From assembly GCA_927441425.1 (NCBI GenBank), contig CAKMKG010000032.1, positions 1-64,000 of the forward strand: a DNA stretch of 64,000 nt, given 5' to 3'. Of the stretch, positions 45,901 to 55,182 are shown in pieces. The notes below the pieces were generated by a model. That model was not told where the DNA came from. It ran no database searches and was given only the letters and a program-made list of their open reading frames with translations. Every line of letters begins with the position of its first letter. Within the stretch, counting starts at the first letter, position 1. Origin of the DNA: an uncultured Bacillota bacterium. GTDB lineage: Bacteria > Bacillota > Clostridia > Peptostreptococcales > Anaerovoracaceae. Both the position numbers and the translations under genes were made by a program.

Positions 45901-46076
45901 ATTTCCGTCGGAGCCGCATTGGGGTATTGGATCATGACCATGGCATAGGGAAGCTCCATCCGGGGGTATAGGTCTATTGGCAGTCTGGTAAAGGAAACAG
46001 CTCCGAGCACAACAATAATGAGCATGAGCATGATTGTTGAGACTGGACGCATTATTGCAGTTTTAGAAAAATTCAT
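42939..46076 (-). CDS. RND-family multidrug efflux permease
   Basis: 1045 residues, ATG at 46076 with AGGAG upstream. It shows the full two-fold RND layout: helix 1, a large extracytoplasmic loop, helices 2-6, then the same again. The opening SKTAIMRPVSTIMLMLIIVVLGAVSF and the proton-relay region VGIGMLVDDSIVVMENIYRR (double Asp in helix 4) are typical of the HAE1/SwrC group. The substrate loop contains EQQIATVENIKAIYS. It exports hydrophobic drugs, lipids or bile-like compounds by proton exchange. In Gram-positive bacteria such pumps work with an adaptor but no outer-membrane channel; none is encoded here. Confidence 0.95.
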   Translation of the reverse strand: MNFSKTAIMRPVSTIMLMLIIVVLGAVSFTRLPIDLYPRMELPYAMVMIQYPNAAPTEIENLVTRPVEQQIATVENIKAIYSYSMEGSSIVLCEFESGTDMNFASLDMREKVDIIRDYLPDNAAEPMILTMDPTMMPVSQLYVSGDLSNEELNAFVEDEVISAIERSEGVAAAYSFGGTEKEISVKFDQERLAGYGLTLSDISQMLSAENISLPSGDVKKGTKELVVRTIGEFKSLDDVKHVPFVLPTREIIYLQDVATVEEGLKEQTSIGRVNEVPAIGVSITKQSTANTVVVSRQVNEAIDQLSAAHPELSFTFSYDQADYIKNSIANVAETAAMGCLLAVIICFLFLRNIASTMIIAISIPTSIVATFILMYFTGLTMNVLSLSGLAVGIGMLVDDSIVVMENIYRRRDEGITALEASIVGTKEVTMPVFAATMTKIAVFLPIVFVQGIAATIFKEFSYTIGFALLCSLLVALTVVPMLCSRLLNTKDLGTHIRIRKHTYELKFLPLFERGLHSVTEEYLKFLKYSLHHRKKVVVWALIILITSSGLVAFVGGELLPTSDEGSFTISVEMPYGTSLEETDKAISEIEDYVIGTIPELKVCSISIGNSNMFSLNAANESTVSVNLVEKRDRKRSTTEIVNQASVDLQNIVGAKITISETSSMDMSGGGSPISLVLKGDDLDTLKQVSLELEKIVRGVKGTINVATDMTEGNPELRVLLQRNNAAQYGITSYQLAKSLESALNGTTATTLKTNGEEMDIVLSLNDAYQESVENLKQIVIAAPTGQMVTVGEIADFAFDNSPSQITRQDQVRTVTISSNISGRDLQSVSKDIDKAIAKYQLPAGYTIETGGEQEEMMNSFTSLFYALLLSVLIIYMILASQFESLLQPFIIMMAIPFALTGAFMALFLTGTPLSLVAFLGIIMLSGIVVNNSILLIDFINKNKLVYPTREEAILNAGRFRIRPILMTMLTTTLGLLPLSFGIGSGAEIQAPMGITVIGGLIFSTIITLIIVPVFYSIMDDRHLKRIARKAEKRARNQQLQQGEAV

Positions 46077-46086
46077 GCGATCACTC

Positions 46087-47166
46087 CTACTCTATGATGT
46101 TAAACTCTGAAGTTTCTTCCAGATAATACTGACCTTCAATAACGACGATGTCACCGGTTTTTATCCCGCTTTTTATTTCTGCCAGTGTTCCGTTGTCCAC
46201 ACCAACGATGACCTCTCTAAAGATGACTTTATCGCCACCATCAATGGTTGCTACTACCGGTTTTCCGGATTTGATCAAAACGGCATTGGAAGGCAACGCA
46301 ATCACATTTGCTGTTTTATCGGAGGTAATAACCACCTCTGCAAACATACCCGGTTTTACTTCCGCGGATTTATTGTCAAGGGTGACCTTCATCGGGTAGG
46401 TTAAAGAACCCGCTGCCGGTGCAGGAGACAATGCGGTAATGGTTCCTGACAAAGGTGTATCGGACACAGTAGATACGAGGACCTCGACCTTGTCGCCAAT
46501 CTTTATTTTGTTGATGAGGGTTTCCGAAATGCTGGTATCGATTTCCAGCTTATCAATGTTAGCAATAGATGCAGCAGGAACACTTTGGGATGCGATTCCA
46601 CCAATATCAACATTTATGGAAGTAACATAACCGTCGATGGGTGATGTGACGACATAATTGCTCATTCCATCACCGGCGGCAGTATAGCTTTCCTTTGCAA
46701 TGGTGAATTGGGTTTTAGCCTGTTCATATTGCTGTAAGGAAACCGCCCCTTCCTGATATAGGGTTTGCATGCGGGCTAAATTGACCTGGGCATCGTTATA
46801 GGATGCCTTGGCCTGATTAAAGGAAGTAGCCATTTGTGTTTTATCAAGCTCGAATAATACGGTACCCTTCGTAACTTTTTGCCCCAACTCAACATAGACG
46901 TTGGTTACTTCCCCCATTGCCTTCGGAATCAATGTTACCTCTTCAATCGGTTCCAGACGGCCGGTGAGGGGCGAGGTGCTCTCCAAGGTAGTGATCGCAG
47001 CGGCAGTGACTTTAATATTGATCACATCGCTGCTGACGATGCCCTTATCTTCCAACCGGTTGGATACAATTCGAAAGGCGCCAAAGAGTACGAATACTAT
47101 GATGGCTACAATAACAATTTTTTTTCTTTTGCTGAATTTTTTAAAGCTGTCTAATTTTTTGATCAT
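46087..47166 (-). CDS. RND efflux periplasmic-adaptor (membrane fusion) protein
   Basis: 359 residues, ATG at 47166 with GAAGGGG upstream. One N-terminal membrane anchor (about 17-36) is followed by a biotinyl-lipoyl half motif (VELGQKVTKGTVLFELDKT), a helical hairpin (TSFNQAKASYNDAQVNLARM..EQAKTQF), the second lipoyl half (SPIDGYVTSINVDIG) and beta-barrel domains. This is the HlyD/AcrA-type adaptor. It is first in the operon, 10 bases before the permease. Its promoter lies between two palindromic operators. Confidence 0.93.
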   Translation of the reverse strand: MIKKLDSFKKFSKRKKIVIVAIIVFVLFGAFRIVSNRLEDKGIVSSDVINIKVTAAAITTLESTSPLTGRLEPIEEVTLIPKAMGEVTNVYVELGQKVTKGTVLFELDKTQMATSFNQAKASYNDAQVNLARMQTLYQEGAVSLQQYEQAKTQFTIAKESYTAAGDGMSNYVVTSPIDGYVTSINVDIGGIASQSVPAASIANIDKLEIDTSISETLINKIKIGDKVEVLVSTVSDTPLSGTITALSPAPAAGSLTYPMKVTLDNKSAEVKPGMFAEVVITSDKTANVIALPSNAVLIKSGKPVVATIDGGDKVIFREVIVGVDNGTLAEIKSGIKTGDIVVIEGQYYLEETSEFNIIE

Positions 47167-47211
47167 TTTTATTCCCCTTCTGATATGTAAAATAGTTTAT
47201 AATTGCGATAC

Positions 47212-47225
47212 TGACCCACGGGTCA
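47212..47225. promoter_or_regulatory. TetR-type operator O1
   Basis: TGACCC-AC-GGGTCA is a 14-base palindrome at about +8 to +21 of the predicted adaptor transcript, where a bound repressor would block initiation or elongation. Confidence 0.8.
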
Positions 47226-47239
47226 GAAATACAAATATT

Positions 47240-47268
47240 ATATTACATAATAAGGGAAATCATGTCAA
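47240..47268 (-). promoter_or_regulatory. Promoter of the RND efflux operon
   Basis: On the reverse strand TTGACA (47268-47263), 17 bases, TAATAT (47245-47240). A TATAAT three bases further downstream is an alternative. Operators flank it on both sides. Confidence 0.75.
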
Positions 47269-47277
47269 TAAAAATCC

Positions 47278-47289
47278 GACCCGCGGGTC
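47278..47289. promoter_or_regulatory. TetR-type operator O2
   Basis: GACCC-GC-GGGTC repeats the core of O1, with centres 65 bases apart (about six helical turns). It lies just upstream of the efflux promoter -35 box and also upstream of the divergent endonuclease III gene, so it may touch both promoters. Confidence 0.78.
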
Positions 47290-47365
47290 AAAAAAATTTC
47301 TTTTGCTGCCGTGACGTAGGGGGAAACCTGTGTTAGAATAAAAAGATGATAATGAGGAGATAAAA

Positions 47366-48028
47366 ATGACTGTACTATCGAAGAAAAAAATAAAGGAAGC
47401 TGTACAGCTTCTTGAAGAGATGTATCCCGAGGCAGACAGCGAGCTTCAGTTTGGTTCCGTGTTTCAGCTCCTGGTCGCGGTGGTGTTGTCGGCGCAGACA
47501 ACGGACAAGAGCGTGAACCAGGCGACGAAAGTGCTTTATAATCAATATCCAGATGCGGAAGCCATCTCCTCTATGAATGAGGAGGAACTGCAGCAGATCA
47601 TCAAAAGAATTGGTTTGTACAAGACAAAGTCGAGAAATGTTTTGAGGCTTGCACAGATTATCAAAGAAGAATACAACGGGCAGGTTCCCGGGGAGTATGA
47701 CAAGCTCATCCAATTGCCGGGCGTGGGAAGAAAAACAGCCAACGTCGTGCTTGCCAACGGTTTTGGAGAGCAGCGCATTGCGGTAGATACACACGTATTT
47801 CGGGTGGCCAATCGCATTGGACTGGTTGAAGAGCCGGATGTTCTGAAAACGGAGCTGTCCCTGATGGAGAGCCTACCCGAAAGTAAATGGACCCTTATGC
47901 ATCATGCGCTGATCTGGCACGGAAGAAGAGTATGCGATGCCAGACGCCCCCAATGCGATCTATGTACGCTAAACGGAATTTGTCTGTACGCGTCTGGTCA
48001 GAAGAGACAGCAAAAAGTGAAAAAGTAA
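47366..48028 (+). CDS. nth: Endonuclease III (DNA glycosylase/AP lyase)
   Basis: 220 residues, ATG at 47366 behind GAGGAG. The helix-hairpin-helix and catalytic residues are clear: LPGVGRKTANVVLANGFG holds the catalytic Lys and VDTHVFR the catalytic Asp. The C-terminal cluster loop CDARRPQCDLCTLNGIC has the C-x6-C-x2-C-x5-C spacing for 4Fe-4S. It removes oxidised pyrimidines. A weak promoter (GTGACG, 17 bases, TAGAAT at 47334-47339) lies upstream, next to efflux operator O2. Confidence 0.95.
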   Translation: MTVLSKKKIKEAVQLLEEMYPEADSELQFGSVFQLLVAVVLSAQTTDKSVNQATKVLYNQYPDAEAISSMNEEELQQIIKRIGLYKTKSRNVLRLAQIIKEEYNGQVPGEYDKLIQLPGVGRKTANVVLANGFGEQRIAVDTHVFRVANRIGLVEEPDVLKTELSLMESLPESKWTLMHHALIWHGRRVCDARRPQCDLCTLNGICLYASGQKRQQKVKK

Positions 48029-48031
48029 AGG

Positions 48032-48544
48032 TTACTTTCTCCGCTTACCCATAGGTTCCATTCTATAATATCTGCTTCTGACCTGCCTTGTAAAACCGTA
48101 ATCAATGATCATGGGCCTTCCGTTGATCTGTCCCCAATTAACAGCCCTACCCAAATCTGAGATCAACAAATTATATTTTTCCGTAACCTCTCTTAATTTC
48201 CCGACCTCATATAGTTCCTTGTTGCATCTGACATGAAAGTATTTCCAGACAAAGGATATGTCTTTGATACGATCAGCCTTATCCATGATTAAATATCGGT
48301 AATCGTCCGACACATTTAAAACTTTGGCAAACAAGCCGGAATCATCCAACAGTGCTATACTGTATTCTTCTATATTTTGTGCGACTCCTTTTATGTTTTT
48401 AGCAAATTTAACAACTTGCCCATTCCCCAGGTCATAGACAATTCTTCCGGAACCCTTGCCAATATATCGATAGTATCCATTGCTTATGTTTCTGGATATT
48501 TGCCGGAAATAAGCATCCTGAAAATCACCATAATTTTGCTTCAT
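48032..48544 (-). CDS. Small protein-kinase-fold (YrbL-like?) protein
   Basis: 170 residues from ATG 48544 (GAGG 8 bases upstream), preferred to the frame's first ATG 12 codons earlier. The sequence carries elements of a reduced kinase fold: a glycine-rich loop YIGKGSGRIVYDL, a following lysine in QVVKFAKN, a helix glutamate in NIEEYS, and near the end a metal-binding-like MIIDYGFT. No classical HRD loop is seen. This resembles the YrbL/aminoglycoside-kinase-like group. It is about half the size of typical kinases. Its substrate and activity are unknown. It is monocistronic and convergent with nth. Confidence 0.6.
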   Translation of the reverse strand: MKQNYGDFQDAYFRQISRNISNGYYRYIGKGSGRIVYDLGNGQVVKFAKNIKGVAQNIEEYSIALLDDSGLFAKVLNVSDDYRYLIMDKADRIKDISFVWKYFHVRCNKELYEVGKLREVTEKYNLLISDLGRAVNWGQINGRPMIIDYGFTRQVRSRYYRMEPMGKRRK

Positions 48545-48643
48545 GTTTTTACCTCGTATTCGTTGAATAAGTAATGACATATCGTATACTATTCAAGAAG
48601 GCTAAGTTATGTTTGACATTTCCCATGAAAAGCAAAGAAAAAA

Positions 48644-48666
48644 CAGAAGCCCATTGCAAGCTTCTG
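48644..48666 (-). terminator. Terminator of the LysM hydrolase gene
   Basis: CAGAAGC (48644-48650) pairs with GCTTCTG (48660-48666), and on the reverse strand TTTTTTCTTTGC follows. Confidence 0.85.
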
Positions 48667-48693
48667 CTTTATTTTTATGATAGAAATGCAGCC

Positions 48694-49608
48694 CTAATAA
48701 GCAAAAACCATCACGCCTATTTTAACAGCAACCTCTTTCGACAGCATAAACTGATTTGTTGTGCTGTCATCGTAATACCACAAGGCACCCTTGGTAGGAT
48801 CTACTCCATTGAACGCATCCTTTGCCGCATTGACGGAATCGGCATTGGCGGGCTTGTTAATCCAACCGTTAACAACAGGAGTAAACTGATAGTAGCCATT
48901 GATATTCTGATAAACGACACCTTTTACTGAGTCAGTAAATAAACCGCTCTGCACTCTGTTCATGACCACAGCACCGACAGCAACCTTGGCTTGATAAGGC
49001 TCCCCTTGTGCTTCGGCCATGATCAGTCTTGAAAGCACGTCTAGATCCTCCGCGGAGTATGCCGCAGTTTGCGCAGGTTTCGATACAGGAGCGGTCGCCG
49101 GTGAGTCGGCAACGGGGGCAACTACAGGGGTGCTTACTGGTGCAGGTGGAGCCGGAGCCGGAGTTACAGAAGGCGTACTTGGTTCGGCCTTCCCCTGTGT
49201 GTTTGCCGGAATGCTTCCTGATCCGGGTACCGGCACTGCCAGTCTTTGTCCAATATCCAGACTGTCGCTGTAGATGTTATTTGCTCTGCTTATCTCTGAG
49301 AGCGGCATTTTGTACTTCTGAGCAATCAGGTATAAGGAATCTCCCTTTTGAACGGTATATGTATCACCCGGGACCTTTAGTACCTTCCCAATATTCAATG
49401 AGGTGGTTTTCAGACTGTTTGCATTCATTAGATTTTCAACAGTAGTATGGAAAACCCGGCTTATCTTGAATAAGGAGTCTCCTCCGACTGCAGTGTAGGA
49501 CGCTGTTCCTGGAGTATATGCGTATACGTTGGCGGTAATGAATACCGACAGACCCAGCGTGAGACCTGCGGATAACAGAATTGTTTTCACTTTCTTCGAT
49601 CTGCTCAT
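48694..49608 (-). CDS. LysM-SleB-type cell wall hydrolase
   Basis: 304 residues, ATG at 49608 with AGGAGG upstream. A signal peptide (about 1-30) is followed by two LysM repeats (GDSLFKISRVFHTTVENLMNAN; QKGDSLYLIAQKYKMPLSEI), a Pro/Ala/Ser-rich linker, and a C-terminal hydrolase_2 (SleB/CwlJ) domain with LSRLIMAEAQGEPYQAKVAVG (catalytic Glu in MAEAQGE), VVMNRV, GYYQFTPV and ALWYYDD. Such proteins bind peptidoglycan and cleave it, in germination or growth. A c-di-AMP riboswitch lies in its leader, linking expression to osmotic and wall homeostasis. Confidence 0.92.
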   Translation of the reverse strand: MSRSKKVKTILLSAGLTLGLSVFITANVYAYTPGTASYTAVGGDSLFKISRVFHTTVENLMNANSLKTTSLNIGKVLKVPGDTYTVQKGDSLYLIAQKYKMPLSEISRANNIYSDSLDIGQRLAVPVPGSGSIPANTQGKAEPSTPSVTPAPAPPAPVSTPVVAPVADSPATAPVSKPAQTAAYSAEDLDVLSRLIMAEAQGEPYQAKVAVGAVVMNRVQSGLFTDSVKGVVYQNINGYYQFTPVVNGWINKPANADSVNAAKDAFNGVDPTKGALWYYDDSTTNQFMLSKEVAVKIGVMVFAY

Positions 49609-49621
49609 TTTTTATCCTCCT

Positions 49622-49740
49622 ATTGCCTCCCGGGTTAGTTGACGGATTAGGGTAGAGGTACCCCGCTATAAAAACTTCACCCCAGTGAATATCCCCGGTA
49701 CTCCATGTGAAGATTCGGCATAGTTCAATTTTAATCGAAA
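49622..49740 (-). ncRNA. c-di-AMP (ydaO/yuaA) riboswitch
   Basis: On the reverse strand the leader contains GCCGAATC (49719-49712), a stretch of G-rich pairing segments, and the conserved 3' half ACCCTAATCCGTCAACTAAC followed by CCGGGAGGC. These match the ydaO consensus (CCGAATCCGTCAGCTAACCTCG..GGC) as I recall it. The element ends 13 bases before the start codon. These riboswitches usually turn genes off when c-di-AMP is high and often precede cell wall hydrolases and ion transporters. The 5' boundary is approximate. Confidence 0.87.
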
Positions 49741-49805
49741 CACAGTGTGGAATCTATTGGTAAGTCTTTGGTTTCTTGGTAATAATATCCGAAACCACAT
49801 ATGAA

Positions 49806-49842
49806 AGAGGGACAAGCAGCTATGAAAGCAACTTATCCCTCT
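49806..49842 (-). terminator. Terminator of the SEC-C protein gene
   Basis: AGAGGGACAAGCAGC (49806-49820) pairs with GCAACTTATCCCTCT (49828-49842), with two G-T pairs and one mismatch. A short T run follows on the reverse strand. It separates this gene from the riboswitch leader. Confidence 0.6.
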
Positions 49843-49883
49843 TGATTTTTATAAACAGACCTTATCTAAATGATTTAGCAAGC

Positions 49884-50378
49884 CTATGCTCCACAGCATT
49901 TTTTATATTTTTTACCGCTTCCGCAAGGGCATGGATCGTTTCTTCCCGGCTCCTTGTCCTTGACTACGGTCTTGGCTTTTTTGTGTGTCTTTGTGATTTC
50001 CTGTCTCTGTTCTTCCGTTAAAATGCCGTCCCACTGGGGCAAGGTGTATAGATAGTCCGCCTTGGCTTCCAGCATATTGTAGTACAGTGCCTCATAATCG
50101 ATATCCAGATTTATTTCTGAAGCTTCATTGTAGCTCTTGAAATCCTGTTCAATTTTCAGGCTGGAATTGATCCCGTCGAGAAAACCCATAAAGATGACCG
50201 GATCGGCCTCATATTTTTCAGCCAGCTCCTGGAAGGTACCGGTAATCTTTTTCTTAGGATCATTCAGTACCTCGCTGTAAATTTTCTTTTCCGTAGAACT
50301 GTATTTTTCCCAGAAGGATGCAAAGGTTTCATCTGTCTGGTTATCGATCAGGTTTTGCCACTGCTCAAATAAAGTCAT
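49884..50378 (-). CDS. SEC-C motif protein
   Basis: 164 residues, ATG at 50378 with AGGAGG upstream. The last 20 residues, [19 protein letters not shown], are the SecA-type zinc-binding SEC-C motif. The N-terminal 140 residues are acidic and helical ([19 protein letters not shown]...) with no family I can name with certainty. SEC-C motifs bind zinc and often dock onto ribosomes or SecB-like partners. The function is unknown. It follows homoserine dehydrogenase by 77 bases on the same strand. Confidence 0.85.
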   Translation of the reverse strand: MTLFEQWQNLIDNQTDETFASFWEKYSSTEKKIYSEVLNDPKKKITGTFQELAEKYEADPVIFMGFLDGINSSLKIEQDFKSYNEASEINLDIDYEALYYNMLEAKADYLYTLPQWDGILTEEQRQEITKTHKKAKTVVKDKEPGRNDPCPCGSGKKYKKCCGA

Positions 50379-50455
50379 TGTTTGTCTCCTCCAATCCTAG
50401 ATTGTTCAATCATGAATATTGCTTATTATATTTACTCATTTGTTTTTCGATTTTC

Positions 50456-51745
50456 TTACATCACTCTGATGATGCTCCTGATCTCACTGGCATATTTTGA
50501 TGAACCGATCTTACCAAGCGCTTCATCCAGCCTCGCTCTTGTAACCTCGTGAAGAATAAAGACAAGAGGTACTTCTCTGCTTTCATTTGTATCTCTGGAA
50601 AGTTGAAGCACGGAATCAATACCGATTCCATAAGCGCCCAGTGTAGTGGATATGCTACCCAGCACGCCGGGAACATCTTTCACCATCATATTAACGTAAT
50701 ATTTGTTCTGGCCTTCGCCGACGTATCGAAGCATTTTAACGGCTTTTGTTTCGGCATAATGATCAAAGGCGGCACCTTTGGCTATTGCTCGTGCAATTTC
50801 GATGACGTCACCCATAACTGCGCTGCCCGTCGGCAGCGGACCTGCGCCTTTTCCGTAAAACATCAAATCATCCACAGCGTTTCCGGTAACGAAGATCGCG
50901 TTGAATTCGTTACTCACCGATGCCAGAGGGTGGTCTTTTGGAACGAAGGCAGGCTGTACATGGCATTCCAGCTGATTCCCGACCTTTTTCGCCGTTGCCA
51001 GCAGCTTGATTTTATAACCGAACTGGTCGGCAAGCATGATATCACTTTTCGATATTTTCGTGATTCCTGATGTTGGGATTTCATTTGGTGCGATGCGGAT
51101 GCCAAACACAAGAGAGATCAGGATGGAAAGCTTGTTTGCAACGTCAATGCCTTCTACATCTGCTGTGGGATCCGCTTCTGCAAAGCCTTTTTCCTGGGCA
51201 ACCTTTAGAACATCGGAATAGTTCAGACCATATTCCGACATTTGGGTTAAAATATAATTCGTAGTGCCATTGACGATACCAAGGATCTCTTCAAATTCAT
51301 TGGCTAGAAGAGCAGTGGTCAACGCATTCAAAATCGGGATGCCTCCGCCCACGCTTGCTTCATATCGAAACATGACCTGATTTCGTTTCGCAGCATCCAT
51401 AAACGCGTCAAAGTTTGCAGCCACTGCAGCCTTGTTCGCTGTTACAACATGCTTTTGATTCTCTAAAGCCTTCAGCATGAAGCTGCTGGCCGGTTCGACG
51501 CCGCCTAGCAGTTCGATGACGATATCGATGGATGGATCGAGAAAAATATCGTCAGGATTTTGCGTAAACTGGTCAAGAGAAACGGTAATATCTCTTTTAC
51601 GGTTGACATCCTTTTCAAGAATTTTTGTAATTTCTATAGAAACTCCGGTAGTAGACTCTATCAGCTTTCGATTCATTTCTAATGTTTTATACGTTCCGGT
51701 ACCAATATTACCAAGACCGAGAAGTCCGACTTTAATGGTTTTCAT
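50456..51745 (-). CDS. hom: Homoserine dehydrogenase
   Basis: 429 residues, ATG at 51745 with AGGAGG 8 bases upstream. An N-terminal NAD(P) fold (IKVGLLGLGNIGTGTYKTL), catalytic-domain motifs (VVTANKAAVA, GGGIPILNALTTALLANEFEEILGIVNGTTNYIL, GFAEADPTADVEGIDVANKL) and a C-terminal ACT domain (YVNMMVKDVPGVLGSISTTLGAYGI, read in parts) give the full-length regulated enzyme. It reduces aspartate semialdehyde to homoserine for threonine and methionine. The ACT domain implies feedback inhibition by threonine. No thrB/thrC is adjacent. Confidence 0.95.
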   Translation of the reverse strand: MKTIKVGLLGLGNIGTGTYKTLEMNRKLIESTTGVSIEITKILEKDVNRKRDITVSLDQFTQNPDDIFLDPSIDIVIELLGGVEPASSFMLKALENQKHVVTANKAAVAANFDAFMDAAKRNQVMFRYEASVGGGIPILNALTTALLANEFEEILGIVNGTTNYILTQMSEYGLNYSDVLKVAQEKGFAEADPTADVEGIDVANKLSILISLVFGIRIAPNEIPTSGITKISKSDIMLADQFGYKIKLLATAKKVGNQLECHVQPAFVPKDHPLASVSNEFNAIFVTGNAVDDLMFYGKGAGPLPTGSAVMGDVIEIARAIAKGAAFDHYAETKAVKMLRYVGEGQNKYYVNMMVKDVPGVLGSISTTLGAYGIGIDSVLQLSRDTNESREVPLVFILHEVTRARLDEALGKIGSSKYASEIRSIIRVM

Positions 51746-51878
51746 AACATAATCCTCCTATATTTTCAAGACAATGCGTTTATTATAATATATAATTTTA
51801 AAATTGTCTTTAAATAATTACAAAAATTTATTATGATAGTATAAGGACGCAGACAAAAGATAACAGAGGTGATTAGAA

Positions 51879-52349
51879 TTGACCATACATATTGTACTAG
51901 TAGAGCCTGAAATTCCGCCGAATACAGGAAATATCGCACGATCCTGCGCAGCAACCGGATCAAAACTCCATCTTGTGCGACCCCTTGGGTTTTCCATCGA
52001 CGACAAGACATTGAAAAGAGCCGGACTTGATTATTGGCCATATGTTGATCTGGAAGTGCACGAAAGCTTGGAGGAATTTCTTGAAAAATACAAAGACATG
52101 CCCATCTATTTGGCAACAACCAAAGGGTCCAAAAGCTATGCAGAGGTTGCTTATGAAGAGAATGCCATGCTTCTCTTCGGCAAAGAGACTGCAGGGCTTC
52201 CCAGATCATTGATCGAAGAATATAAGGACAGGACAATCCGGATCCCAATGGGTAAAGATACAAGGTTACGATCCTTGAATCTATCGAATTCGGCGAACAT
52301 CGTGCTTTTTGAAGCGCTGAGACAGCAAAATTTCCCCAATTTAGAATAA
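51879..52349 (+). CDS. trmL: tRNA (cytidine/uridine-34-2'-O)-methyltransferase
   Basis: 156 residues, TTG start at 51879 with GAGGTGAT upstream; no closer ATG exists. The SPOUT-class knot motifs are complete: VEPEIPPNTGNIARSCAATG, LLFGKETAGLP and RIPMGKDTRLRSLNLSNSAN. Members of this short SpoU group methylate the ribose of the wobble base in leucine tRNAs. It precedes the sigma-54 gene by about 170 bases. Confidence 0.92.
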   Translation: MTIHIVLVEPEIPPNTGNIARSCAATGSKLHLVRPLGFSIDDKTLKRAGLDYWPYVDLEVHESLEEFLEKYKDMPIYLATTKGSKSYAEVAYEENAMLLFGKETAGLPRSLIEEYKDRTIRIPMGKDTRLRSLNLSNSANIVLFEALRQQNFPNLE

Positions 52350-52523
52350 GTTAAATTTGACGAACTAACGGATTCGTTGATATGGAAGCGCAAATCATAA
52401 GCTTGGTATGATAAATTAATTGTTAAATATTTATTAAATATAATAAAAAGTTTAGCACAAAATGATATAGTTGTGGTATGATAATGAAGAGGTTTGTGAA
52501 AACCTCTCATAATGGGGTGCATT

Positions 52524-53981
52524 ATGAGACTCGGGTATGACTTGACAATTGAACAATCTCAAAAGCTGGTGATGACGCCTGAACTTATTCAAGCAATTCA
52601 GATCCTGCAGTTCAACACACAGGAGCTTGAGAGCTATGTGGAAGAACAATTACTTACCAATCCGATTTTAGAAATTCAGACTGCTTCTCCTTCTGAAGGG
52701 GAGGGTGAAAAATCCAGCGAAGAGTATCAGACTAAAAATGAAGATTTTCAGCCGAATCAGGATTTTGAACCGAAATTTGAGTCAAAGGAGAATACTGAAT
52801 TTGACTGGGCAGAGCATTTCAAAGAAAGGGAATACGACGACATCAGCTACAAGCAATGGGACTATAATTCTGAGAAGAGCGATTATACCTACGAGCAATT
52901 CGCTTCTTCGGAGATCACTCTGACGGAGCATTTGATGTTTCAGCTGCAGTTCGCTCCAATCAAGCACAGCTGCAGGAATATAGGACGATATATCATCGAG
53001 TCTCTTGATGCAAACGGCTATATGACGTTAAGTGTGGAAGAGATTGCCAAAGAATTGGGCGTTGGACAGGAAAAGGTGCAGATCGTTGTCGACGCGATTC
53101 AAGGCTTTGACCCAGTCGGAGTCGGAGCCAGAAATCTCAAGGAGTGCCTGCTGATACAGATTGCGCACCAAGGGAATCATAGTCCGCTGGTCACGGAAGT
53201 GGTCAACGGCTATTTGGAGGACATTGCAGGTAACCGGTTGAACAATATCGCTAAGGCATTGAACGTGACCGTGAAAGAGATTCAGGCTGTCAGCGACATT
53301 ATCAAAGGGCTTGAGCCAAAGCCGGGCAGGCAGTTCGGATCCTCCAGCGAAACCAGATATATCATTCCCGACGTAACGGTAGAAAAAGTGGATGGGGAAT
53401 ATATCGTAACCGTCAATGAAAGCAGTGCGCCAAGACTGACCATCAGCCATTATTACCAAAGGATGCTGGTGGATTCCGACAAGGAATCAAATATCTCCAA
53501 GTTTTTGACTGGAAGACTGAACTCGGCACTATGGCTCATCAAGAGCATTGAACAGAGAAGACAGACCATATTTAATGTAGTCAGTGCCGTTGTAAAGTAC
53601 CAGATCGATTTTTTCGAGGATGGTACAAAGCATTTGAAGACCCTAACATTAAAGCAGATTGCAGACGAGGTGGGTATTCACGAATCGACAGTCAGCCGTT
53701 CTATAAATGGAAAATATATGCAGAGCCCCAGAGGAATCTTTGAAATAAAATATTTCTTTACCAGCGGAGTTTCAGGAATCAGCGGGGAGGGAATTGCATC
53801 AGAAAGCATAAAAACCTTTATCAGGGAAATAGTAGAAAATGAAGATCCGAAAGCGCCGCTCTCCGACCAGACGATGGTAGAAATCCTGGCGGAAAGAGGA
53901 ATCGATATTTCAAGAAGAACGGTGGCAAAATACAGGGATGAAATGAACTTGCCGTCTTCGTCCAAGCGGAAACGATATTAA
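52524..53981 (+). CDS. rpoN: RNA polymerase sigma-54 factor
   Basis: 485 residues from ATG 52524 (GGGGTG 6 bases upstream); an ATG four codons earlier is also in frame. Region I is glutamine/leucine-rich (IEQSQKLVMTPELIQAIQILQ). An acidic region II (about 60-115) follows, then the core-binding and DNA-binding domains with GIHESTVSRSINGKYM. The RpoN box reads SRRTVAKYR where most sigma-54 proteins have ARRTVAKYR. It directs transcription from -24/-12 promoters with enhancer-binding activators. It lies upstream of gap, separated by a long structured element. Confidence 0.94.
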   Translation: MRLGYDLTIEQSQKLVMTPELIQAIQILQFNTQELESYVEEQLLTNPILEIQTASPSEGEGEKSSEEYQTKNEDFQPNQDFEPKFESKENTEFDWAEHFKEREYDDISYKQWDYNSEKSDYTYEQFASSEITLTEHLMFQLQFAPIKHSCRNIGRYIIESLDANGYMTLSVEEIAKELGVGQEKVQIVVDAIQGFDPVGVGARNLKECLLIQIAHQGNHSPLVTEVVNGYLEDIAGNRLNNIAKALNVTVKEIQAVSDIIKGLEPKPGRQFGSSSETRYIIPDVTVEKVDGEYIVTVNESSAPRLTISHYYQRMLVDSDKESNISKFLTGRLNSALWLIKSIEQRRQTIFNVVSAVVKYQIDFFEDGTKHLKTLTLKQIADEVGIHESTVSRSINGKYMQSPRGIFEIKYFFTSGVSGISGEGIASESIKTFIREIVENEDPKAPLSDQTMVEILAERGIDISRRTVAKYRDEMNLPSSSKRKRY

Positions 53982-54005
53982 TGCCTTAGTTGTCTTTATT
54001 AGGAA

Positions 54006-55178
<1,173 letters not shown>

Positions 55179-55182
55179 GAAG

